Assembly (NCBI GenBank): GCA_022749905.1
Contig: JAKIWU010000035.1
Location: forward strand, 1 to 10,484
DNA from: Thermoplasmata archaeon
GTDB taxonomy: Archaea; Thermoplasmatota; Thermoplasmata; Lutacidiplasmatales; UBA184
Length of the DNA stretch: 10,484 nt
Reading direction: 5' to 3'
Part shown: positions 4,811 to 10,484 of the stretch, piece by piece
How the letters are laid out: each line of letters opens with the position of its first letter
Numbering within the stretch: the stretch's first letter is position 1
Made by a program: the position numbers and the translations under genes
The notes under the pieces: model-generated
What the model was told of the DNA's origin: nothing
What the model saw: only the letters and a program-made list of their open reading frames with translations
Database searches by the model: none

Positions 4811-7560
4811 TCCGTTGGAGAGAACTCTGCGCGCTCGCCCTGGTCGGCCCGCCCGAGGATTCCCGACCGGAAGGCGGCCGTCTGTTGCGAGCGCCGCGCC
4901 GCGTTCCCGAAGGCGTAGAACGCACCGGCAACGACGAGGATCGCCGGCGCGAGGAGCAGGATCACGAGGGCGGCTCCTCCGGCGGGGAGGAGGGGGGAAA
5001 TTCCGTTCCCTCCGTACCCGGTGATGGGCGGACAGGCCGCGCCCGGACAGAGCGGGGTAAGGCGGAGCGTGATCGGGGCGAGCGTGGTGTCGAATCCGAA
5101 CACCACGAGGGTCGAGTTCGGCGCGTAGCCGTCGGCGGAACCGATGATCTTCGCGGGCCCCGGGGGACCGAGGTTGGTGCCGTTCCCCCACCCGCGCCCG
5201 TTCGTTGGCACCGGTCGCGCCTCGCCATAGGTCACGAGCCCCGGACTGATCGGGCTCCCGGTCCGAGCGTCGACGAGGCGAACCGAGGCGTTCGTCCCGT
5301 AGTCGAGGAGGAGGTGGATCGTGATCGTTGCGTTGTGGACCCACGGAATGTACGCGCGGCCGCCGCTCGCGTTCGGGAGGTAGCCGAAGGCACCCGCGCT
5401 CGCGCTATAGTTCCCGAGCGGGACCTGCCGCGAGAAGAGACCGTCGGAATCCGTGCTGAACCGGAACGGGGCAGGCAATCCCGGATCGAGACGCGTCACG
5501 GTCCCGAACGCACGGACGATCGGCTTGCCGGTCCTGAGGTCGAGGACCTTGACGGTGAGCGTTCCCGCCTTCAGGATGATGATCGTCGTGTTCACGACGC
5601 CCGTGTAGGGGATCTTGATCGTCTTCCAGTTCGACGAGTAGTTGTCCGCCGACGCCGAGACGGGAGCCGTGCGGTTGAACGCCGACACGGCGGAGCTGTT
5701 GCCCCAGCCGTGCAGGTCCGTCACGGCGATGACGCTCGAATTGTACAAGGCGACCGCCGCATACGGCACCGGGGTGAGGAAGATCCCCCCGTTGTCCCCG
5801 AGCACCTGGACGTTGACGCGTGGGAACGGGACGAGAAAGACGAGGAGGTAGCGGACCAGGGTCCCGGACGTGTTGGAACTCGTGTTCGTGTACGTGTAGT
5901 TGTACCACGTCAGGTTCCCGTGGAAGTTGTTCGCCGAGACGTTCAGGCTGAGATTGTCCGGGGTCGGGATCGTGAACTGGACGGCGCCGTCGGGGCCCGT
6001 CCACCCAATGGACGGGAGGCACTGTCCTCGGATGGAGACGATCGCGCCCGAGATCGGGGAGCGATCCGCCGAGCTCTCCACGCTGACGACGAGTTCAGAG
6101 ATGTGCGAGCACGGGGGCGGCGGCTGCGGTGGAGGGGCTGGTTCCTGCCACCACCACCAGCACTGAAAGAATGGCGTGTCGTTCGTTGGTTGGATCACGT
6201 AGACGAGCTGGGGGATTCCCGTTAGCGATGGATTGCCCCCCACGACCCACATCACGTTACAATCGTTGAAGTTCGTCCACGTTGTCGCAGCGTCGAAGAG
6301 TGGGGGTGGTTTGTACAGCGGCGCAGGCCCGGGGGCGGACGGCGTGATGGAGCTCCACGCCCCGCTCGGAAGGAACCGGTAGCTGTCGCCGTACACGACG
6401 ATGTTCCCGCTCGCGTCAAACGACATCCCGCCGTAGAGGACCGCATTCCCGGACCCTGGGTCCCAGGCGAACGAGGCTCCCGCGCGCGGGGGAGGGATCT
6501 GGCCCGTTTCGGCGATCGGCGTCCAGTTCGTCGCGCCCGGCTTGAACGCCCAGGCGTCCATCGTGCAGGAGAAGGCGCATCCGCCGACGAGCAGGAATTG
6601 GTCGTTCCCCGCGTCCCAGACCATCGAAGCCCCGAACCGTCCCGAGGGCACGACGACGGGGAAGAGTTCGGTCCAGCGGTTCGTCGCGAAGCTGAACTCC
6701 CAGGTGTCGCGCCAGATCACCGAGCCATTCGAGCCGTGCGAGGTGAAGCTCGGGGCGATCCCGCCGAACAGGAGCGCAATCCCGTCCTTCTGATCGACCG
6801 CGAAGGCGGCCTCCTCACGTGGCGGCGGACCGCCCGGGACCGTGACGTTCGTCCAGCGGTCCCGCGTGAAGTTGAACAGCCACGTGTCGTTCGCGGTCGC
6901 CTGCGTCCTCAGGTTCGTCAGGCCGCCGAACAGGAGGGCGACGCCGCCGGCCTGGTAGGTCGCGAACGAAAGGTTGGTTCGTGCGCTCGGCGAGGTCGGG
7001 GAACTCGTGTAGTTGACGACCTCGCTCGAGTTGAAGATGTTCGTACGATTGAAGTACCACCAGTATTCGAACGTCACATTGCTGAGCCCGCCGGTCGCGA
7101 GGCCGCCGAACCAAACGGTTTCGTCCCGCGCATTGTCGCTGGCGACCCCCGTGCCCTCTCCGAACAGGAGCGACGCCGGATCGGTCGGGCTGTACCCGAC
7201 GAACGCCGAGCTCCACTCGTAGGGGACCGTCTTCGCCGCCGCTGGAGGGGCCGGCGTGGCGGAGTGCGAAGGGGGCGCAGCGGCTCCCCCGATGGGCTTG
7301 AACATGGAGGTTCCCGTTGCTCGGCTCAGCGGGGCTTGGATGGAGGAGGGCAAGGTCGATTGCGGAGGGGAAATCGTAGAGGAGGTGGCCGATCCGACGT
7401 TCGGGAGGGACAAGCTCGCGTGGGCCGGTCCTCGCGGGGCAGCCGCGTTCGCGAGCCCTCGGACCGGGAGCCCAGCCAAGGGCGGGATCGCAAGGAGCAC
7501 CGCGACGAGCAGCACAAAGGCGAGAAGCCGGAATCGTGGCACGAGGGCATCGGCAGGCAT
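4804..7560 (-). CDS. Large exported Kelch-propeller surface protein with C-terminal membrane anchor
   Basis: The product is 918 residues from ATG 7560. An N-terminal hydrophobic segment (about residues 10-30) is a signal peptide or anchor, followed by a Ser/Ala/Pro-rich spacer to about 110. Residues 115-460 form Kelch-like blades, each marked by a hydrophobic-Gly-Gly turn: VWFGG, ALLFGG (twice), FLLVGG, AVLYGG and MWVVGG. A linker with four consecutive Trp and a proline run follows (about 464-484). Residues 490-835 look like three or four carboxypeptidase-regulatory-like or Ig-like domains (for example LRTGKPIVRAFGTVT and DARTGSPISPGLVT). A transmembrane helix lies at about 856-884, with a basic tail of about 34 residues. 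About thirty NxS/T sequons suggest heavy N-glycosylation, as in archaeal S-layer-associated proteins. A GTG at 7569 is an alternative start three codons earlier. The role is probably adhesion or carbohydrate or protein binding outside the cell; no catalytic motif was seen. Confidence 0.9.
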   Translation of the reverse strand: MPADALVPRFRLLAFVLLVAVLLAIPPLAGLPVRGLANAAAPRGPAHASLSLPNVGSATSSTISPPQSTLPSSIQAPLSRATGTSMFKPIGGAAAPPSHSATPAPPAAAKTVPYEWSSAFVGYSPTDPASLLFGEGTGVASDNARDETVWFGGLATGGLSNVTFEYWWYFNRTNIFNSSEVVNYTSSPTSPSARTNLSFATYQAGGVALLFGGLTNLRTQATANDTWLFNFTRDRWTNVTVPGGPPPREEAAFAVDQKDGIALLFGGIAPSFTSHGSNGSVIWRDTWEFSFATNRWTELFPVVVPSGRFGASMVWDAGNDQFLLVGGCAFSCTMDAWAFKPGATNWTPIAETGQIPPPRAGASFAWDPGSGNAVLYGGMSFDASGNIVVYGDSYRFLPSGAWSSITPSAPGPAPLYKPPPLFDAATTWTNFNDCNVMWVVGGNPSLTGIPQLVYVIQPTNDTPFFQCWWWWQEPAPPPQPPPPCSHISELVVSVESSADRSPISGAIVSIRGQCLPSIGWTGPDGAVQFTIPTPDNLSLNVSANNFHGNLTWYNYTYTNTSSNTSGTLVRYLLVFLVPFPRVNVQVLGDNGGIFLTPVPYAAVALYNSSVIAVTDLHGWGNSSAVSAFNRTAPVSASADNYSSNWKTIKIPYTGVVNTTIIILKAGTLTVKVLDLRTGKPIVRAFGTVTRLDPGLPAPFRFSTDSDGLFSRQVPLGNYSASAGAFGYLPNASGGRAYIPWVHNATITIHLLLDYGTNASVRLVDARTGSPISPGLVTYGEARPVPTNGRGWGNGTNLGPPGPAKIIGSADGYAPNSTLVVFGFDTTLAPITLRLTPLCPGAACPPITGYGGNGISPLLPAGGAALVILLLAPAILVVAGAFYAFGNAARRSQQTAAFRSGILGRADQGERAEFSPTEA

Positions 7561-7583
7561 GGATTTCACGCGAGAGGGGGAAG

Positions 7584-7593
7584 CCTACATAAG
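7584..7593 (-). promoter_or_regulatory. Candidate TATA box for the surface-protein gene
   Basis: The minus strand reads CTTATGTAGG, the most AT-rich point in the 109-base gap between the HNH gene and the surface-protein gene. Its centre is about 30 bases before ATG 7560 and about 20 before GTG 7569. Transcription starting 25 bases downstream would be leaderless or nearly so, which favours ATG 7560 as the start. No Shine-Dalgarno sequence is visible, consistent with leaderless translation. The rest of the gap (7594-7669) shows nothing beyond a short CCTCAAGAGG palindrome. Confidence 0.45.
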
Positions 7594-7669
7594 GGCGGGT
7601 TCGGGGTCGGAGATTCCCCGGCGAGCCGGCCGCGCCGAATCCCTCAAGAGGAAGCCCGGAGAGGGACCA

Positions 7670-8194
7670 TCACGCCGGGAACCACTCGGGGGCTAGCCCG
7701 GCCTCGAGTTGGGGCGACACCGACAGCGCCTGACGCCGAGGGGTAGGCCGCTCGCGCAGGAACTGGATCGTCTTCGCGCGGTGACAGGTCCGGCAAAGGG
7801 TCTGCAGGTTCTCGTACCTCAGGGCGGGCCCTCCGCGTGCGATCTCCAGGATGTGATCGACCTCGAGGTTCCGGACCCTCTGGCGAACCCGACAGACCTG
7901 GCAGGTGAACCGATCGCGGTGGATCACGTAGGTCCGCGCGGCGTCCCAAAAATAGTGGCCCTGGAAGCGCCACTGGCAACGGCGACCGCAGTACGGCGTT
8001 CGGCGGGAGGGGAGGCCGGTTCCGCACTCGACGCAATGTCGCTCCCGGCGGGCCTCGTCCTTCCGAGCCCGACCCTCGCTGAACCAGAGCGCCGAATTCC
8101 GAAGGATCCTCGCGGGTTGCGTCACGCCCTCCGGCCCCCTCCCGCGCGAGCCAACCCATGGTCTCGGTTCAACTAGCTTCGCTTCGACCGGCAT
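7670..8194 (-). CDS. HNH endonuclease with an additional N-terminal Cys4 zinc site
   Basis: This 174-residue protein should be a DNA-cutting nuclease of the HNH (beta-beta-alpha-metal) type. An Arg/Glu-rich N-terminal region precedes a treble-clef-like site with Cys54, Cys57, Cys69 and Cys73 (CVECG and YCGRRC). The HNH domain follows at about 92-142: Cys98-x2-Cys101, LEVDHILEIARGG containing the Asp113-His114 catalytic pair, YENLQTLC with the conserved Asn129, then Cys134-x2-Cys137 and His138. All core residues are present. ATG 8194 is the first plausible in-frame start; the frame stays open far upstream only because it is antisense to the aminotransferase genes. There is no adjacent methylase, toxin-antitoxin partner, phage gene or intron, so its target is unknown. 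It could be a restriction-type, repair or homing-like nuclease. It is divergent from the neighbouring aminotransferase gene. Confidence 0.87.
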   Translation of the reverse strand: MPVEAKLVEPRPWVGSRGRGPEGVTQPARILRNSALWFSEGRARKDEARRERHCVECGTGLPSRRTPYCGRRCQWRFQGHYFWDAARTYVIHRDRFTCQVCRVRQRVRNLEVDHILEIARGGPALRYENLQTLCRTCHRAKTIQFLRERPTPRRQALSVSPQLEAGLAPEWFPA

Positions 8195-8332
8195 CGCTCG
8201 CGAACCTCGCGGAACAGCGAAGCGGCCGATCCCGCCGCAACGGGAGTGGCGGACGCTGGGACGGGACAGACCCCGTCGTCCCGGGTGCGTTGCCCTACAA
8301 CACGCTTTCAACGTCCGCTCCGTACTCTCCCC
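8195..8332. promoter_or_regulatory. Divergent intergenic region between the HNH and aminotransferase genes
   Basis: These 138 bases lie between the HNH start on the minus strand and GTG 8333 on the plus strand, so both promoters should be here. For the plus-strand gene, CTTTCAA at 8305-8311 sits about 25 bases before the GTG and could be a weak TATA element for a leaderless message. I see no convincing TATA element for the HNH gene, whose side is almost entirely G and C. No clear operator palindrome was found. Confidence 0.3.
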
Positions 8333-9313
8333 GTGTCCTTCCCCCTTGCCGATTGGGTCCTCAGTCACGCGGGAGCACCCCACAATCTCGCGCTGAGCGG
8401 GTTCGAAGGGTCCCTTCGGTCGGTCGCCCGGGTTCTCGCGCGCGCGCCGGCGCCGGACGCACCGGAACTCCGCTCGATGCTCGGTCGCGTGTATCGGGTG
8501 CCAGCGTCCCGGATCTTTCTCACGCACGGCGCCACGGAGGGGAACGCCCTCGCCCTGACCTTCCTCGCCCAGCACCTTCGAAGGGTGCACGGACGGACCC
8601 CGAGGATCTACGCGCCCGTGCCGGAGTATCCCCCCATCCCGGATACCGCGACCGAGGTCGGCTTCCGTCGGACTCCGAGACTCTCCTCGGCCGATGCCGT
8701 GGCGCTTTCCTCTCCGAGGAACCCCCTCGGCACGAGCGTACCGGTGCCGTGGTTGCGGAACGCTGCACGCTCCGGCCGCTCTCTCATCGTCGACCAGACC
8801 TTTCGGGAGTTCACCGACGCGCCACCGCTCACGACGGCCGGGATCCCTCGTGCGTGGCTCGTCGGGAGTCTTACGAAGATCTACGGGGCCTCCGACCTGC
8901 GGGTCGGGTTCGTCATCCCCCCCGCCGGAGCCTCGGAGGGGTTCGGACGCTTTCACGGGCTCGTGCTCGATCAGCTCCCTCCCGCGTCGGTTTCCGGCGC
9001 ACTCGCCATCCTCGAACATCGATCCGAGATCCTGGCGGAGGCTCGGGGGATCTTCCGGAGGAACGAGCGGGCGCTCCGCACGTCGATCGATGGGGTGACA
9101 CCGCTCTCCGCCCCGGTCTGGTTCGACGAGGGAACCAACGGTGCCGACGGGGACAAGTTCGCCCGAACGCTGCTGCGCCACGGGGTTCTCGTGTGCCCGG
9201 GATCCTACTTCGGCGTCCCGGGCGGCGTTCGGATCTGCCTCACGCGACGGAGCTTCCCGGAGGATCTGCGATCCTACCTCGCCGTGCGAGCGACGACGCC
9301 CGACTTCGCCTGA
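8333..9313 (+). CDS. PLP-dependent class I/II aminotransferase-like enzyme (HisC/CobD-like fold)
   Basis: This 326-residue protein is a fold-type I PLP enzyme. Visible landmarks are HGATEGN (65-71, cofactor-phosphate loop), PVPEYPPIP near Tyr99, SSPRNPLGT with Asn130, DQTFREF with Asp154 (pairs with the pyridine nitrogen), GSLTKIYG with the Schiff-base Lys182, DLRVGF with Arg189, and GVRICLTRR with Arg300, which would hold the substrate carboxylate. The residue three after Asp154 is Phe157, where most relatives have Tyr. The length is at the short end for the family (usually 340-400), closest in size to histidinol-phosphate aminotransferase or threonine-phosphate decarboxylase; the substrate cannot be read. 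GTG 8333 is chosen because family-like sequence starts there (FPLADWVLSHAG). GTG codons at 8246 and 8285 would add a tail without homology. It is followed 69 bases later by a class III aminotransferase gene on the same strand. Confidence 0.85.
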   Translation: MSFPLADWVLSHAGAPHNLALSGFEGSLRSVARVLARAPAPDAPELRSMLGRVYRVPASRIFLTHGATEGNALALTFLAQHLRRVHGRTPRIYAPVPEYPPIPDTATEVGFRRTPRLSSADAVALSSPRNPLGTSVPVPWLRNAARSGRSLIVDQTFREFTDAPPLTTAGIPRAWLVGSLTKIYGASDLRVGFVIPPAGASEGFGRFHGLVLDQLPPASVSGALAILEHRSEILAEARGIFRRNERALRTSIDGVTPLSAPVWFDEGTNGADGDKFARTLLRHGVLVCPGSYFGVPGGVRICLTRRSFPEDLRSYLAVRATTPDFA

Positions 9314-9340
9314 GCTCGGTTTCGTCGCCGGCGCGCCATC

Positions 9341-9352
9341 AAGGTTAATCCG
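9341..9352 (+). promoter_or_regulatory. Candidate TATA box for the GabT-like gene
   Basis: AAGGTTAATCCG is the only AT-rich patch in the 69-base gap after the previous stop. Its centre lies about 36 bases before ATG 9383, which would give a leader of roughly 10 bases. An ATG at 9354 opens only a ten-codon frame and is out of phase with the main gene. A GAGG at 9367-9370 could serve as a poorly spaced Shine-Dalgarno. The evidence is composition and position only. Confidence 0.35.
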
Positions 9353-9382
9353 CATGGCTGCCTTGCGAGGCTCCGGAAGCCG

Positions 9383-10484
9383 ATGAGCGAGGCACGCGCG
9401 AAGCAGCGATCGTCCCAGCCTCTCCCGAAGGTCCTGCCGCCGACCTCCCACGGCGTCGAGCTCCGGACGCCGATCCCGGGACCGAAGGGCGCCGCGATCG
9501 TCGCCGCGGACACGCGCGTCATGATGACCGGCACGAAGATCGCGCCCGTGACGGCCGCGAAGGCCGAGGGCGTTTGGATCACCGATGTGGACGGGAACCG
9601 GATCCTCGACTTCACGGCCGGGGTCGGCGTCCTCAACGTCGGCCATTGCCACCCCGACGTGGTCCGCGCCGTACAGGACCAGGCGTCGAAGCTGATGCAC
9701 TTCGCCGGCGCCGACTACTATTACGAGAACCAGGTCCGACTCGCGGAGAAGCTTACCCAGATCACTCCGGGGTCGCACGAGAAGAAGGTCTTCCTCGTCA
9801 ACAGCGGCACGGAGAGCGTGGAGGCCGCGCTCAAGATGGCCCGCTGGAACCGGCAGCGACCGATCGTCGTCGGGCTCCTCGGCGCCTTTCACGGACGCAC
9901 GATGGGCGCGCTCTCCCTCACCGCCTCGAACGCGAAGCATCGCCGGCGTTTCGACGCGTTCGCCGGCGGGGGGCACCACATTCCGGGACCGTACTGCTAC
10001 CGCTGCCCCTACCAGCTCGAGTACCCGAGCTGCGATCTCTACTGCGCGAAGATCCTGAAGGAGCTCTACTTCGAGACCTCGATCCCGCCGGAGGACGTGG
10101 CCGCGTTCATCGCGGAGCCTGTGATGGGCGAGGGAGGATACGTCGTACCCCCGAAGGGGTGGCACCAAGCGATCAAGACGATCCTCGACGAGCATGGGAT
10201 CTTGTTCATCGACGACGAGGTCCAGGCCGGGATCGGACGGACCGGGAAATGGTTCGCCGTGGAGCACCACGGGATCATCCCGGACATCGTCGCCACGGCG
10301 AAAGCGCTCGGCGGCGGGATGCCGATCGGCGCGATCGTCTTCCGCAAGGAGCTCGACTACACCTATTCCGGCGCCCACTCCTCGACGTTCGGCGGCAACC
10401 TCGTCTCGGTCGCGAGCGCGCTCGCGACCCTCGGCGTGATCGAGCGGGAGCGGCTCATCGACCGGGCGACCGCCGGCGGTCGCC
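9383..10484 (+). CDS. Class III aminotransferase, GabT-like (4-aminobutyrate aminotransferase or amino-acid racemase type), cut at right edge
   Basis: The first 367 residues of a PLP-dependent fold-type I enzyme of the omega-aminotransferase class are visible. Landmarks are VWITDVDGNRILDFTAGVGV (64-83), VGHCHP (86-91), NSGTES (140-145, cofactor phosphate), the AFHGRTMGALS segment (168-178), EPVMGEGGY (245-253), IDDEVQAGIGRTG (276-288, cofactor Asp278), ATAKALGGGMP with the Schiff-base Lys307, and HSSTFGGN (332-339) with Thr335. A segment with four Cys (205, 208, 217, 221) follows GPY, a feature I recall from archaeal GabT homologues, some of which turned out to be broad-specificity amino-acid racemases or ornithine aminotransferases. 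The exact substrate is therefore uncertain. About 70-80 C-terminal residues lie beyond the window. ATG 9383 is the first in-frame start after the preceding stop. Confidence 0.93.
   Translation, partial: MSEARAKQRSSQPLPKVLPPTSHGVELRTPIPGPKGAAIVAADTRVMMTGTKIAPVTAAKAEGVWITDVDGNRILDFTAGVGVLNVGHCHPDVVRAVQDQASKLMHFAGADYYYENQVRLAEKLTQITPGSHEKKVFLVNSGTESVEAALKMARWNRQRPIVVGLLGAFHGRTMGALSLTASNAKHRRRFDAFAGGGHHIPGPYCYRCPYQLEYPSCDLYCAKILKELYFETSIPPEDVAAFIAEPVMGEGGYVVPPKGWHQAIKTILDEHGILFIDDEVQAGIGRTGKWFAVEHHGIIPDIVATAKALGGGMPIGAIVFRKELDYTYSGAHSSTFGGNLVSVASALATLGVIERERLIDRATAGGR

Noticed and set aside
4266..5344. Long upstream extensions of the DUF4129-like and single-pass frames (to 5344 and 4790)
   Set aside because: The added parts read neighbouring genes out of phase; ATG 4729 and TTG 4265 fit membrane or domain boundaries and overlaps better.
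6150..6163. CCACCACCACCA tract considered as a microsatellite
   Set aside because: It is the complement of four TGG codons (WWWW) within an intact gene and is too short for a repeat call.
4729..6225. Plus-strand open frame of 498 codons
   Set aside because: It is antisense to the surface-protein gene, full of Arg/Val/Asp-rich low complexity, and has no recognisable domain.
8158..9348. Plus-strand frame of 396 codons overlapping the class I/II aminotransferase
   Set aside because: It is an out-of-phase shadow; the aminotransferase motifs (NPLG, SLTK, DLRVGF) are in the other frame.
9354..9386. Small ORF (ten codons) upstream of the GabT-like gene, possible leader peptide
   Set aside because: It has no attenuator-like structure or biased codon content, and overlaps the ATG at 9383 by chance in a short gap.
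8195..10378. A minus-strand frame open from 10378 down to the HNH gene, about 900 codons in all
   Set aside because: Only the last 174 codons (the HNH protein) look real. The rest is antisense to two well-recognised aminotransferase genes, has an Arg/Gly/Glu-rich composition and no domain.

Overview
The window looks like a piece of a GC-rich archaeal genome, probably an uncultured, terrestrial-type member of the Thermoplasmatota. This is inferred from gene style, not from a marker gene. The pointers are strong GC bias at third codon positions, frequent GTG and TTG starts, tightly overlapping genes, short AT-rich TATA-like boxes close to starts, and a large sequon-rich Kelch surface protein with one C-terminal membrane anchor.

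Layout. Positions 1-448 (minus) hold the middle part of a family 2 glycosyltransferase that runs off the left edge and has no recognisable start. Positions 463-4729 (minus) hold a five-gene cassette, transcribed in this order: a soluble DUF4129-like protein (4729-4262), a single-pass membrane protein (4265-3744), a MoxR AAA+ ATPase (3747-2671), a DUF58/von Willebrand-type membrane protein (2621-1305) and an eight-helix membrane protein (1308-463). Three of its four junctions are 4-base stop/start overlaps, so the genes are probably translationally coupled. Positions 4804-7560 (minus) encode a 918-residue exported protein with a Kelch propeller, several carboxypeptidase-regulatory-like domains, a membrane anchor and a short tail. 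Positions 7670-8194 (minus) encode a two-zinc-site HNH nuclease. Divergent from it, on the plus strand, are two PLP enzymes: a class I/II aminotransferase-like protein (8333-9313) and a GabT-like class III aminotransferase (from 9383, cut by the right edge).

How the genes fit together. The MoxR/DUF58/DUF4129 set is a recurring prokaryotic combination thought to act as an ATPase plus MIDAS-type adaptor that matures or inserts membrane or envelope complexes. Here it appears with two less familiar membrane partners. The large surface protein lies 74 bases upstream on the same strand and could be co-expressed or even be a client, but only proximity supports that. The two aminotransferases probably serve amino-acid metabolism. 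The HNH gene has no visible partner.

No tRNA, rRNA, CRISPR array, insertion sequence or long repeat was seen. No stretch over 300 bases lacks a gene. Many long antisense reading frames exist, but they are by-products of the high GC3.
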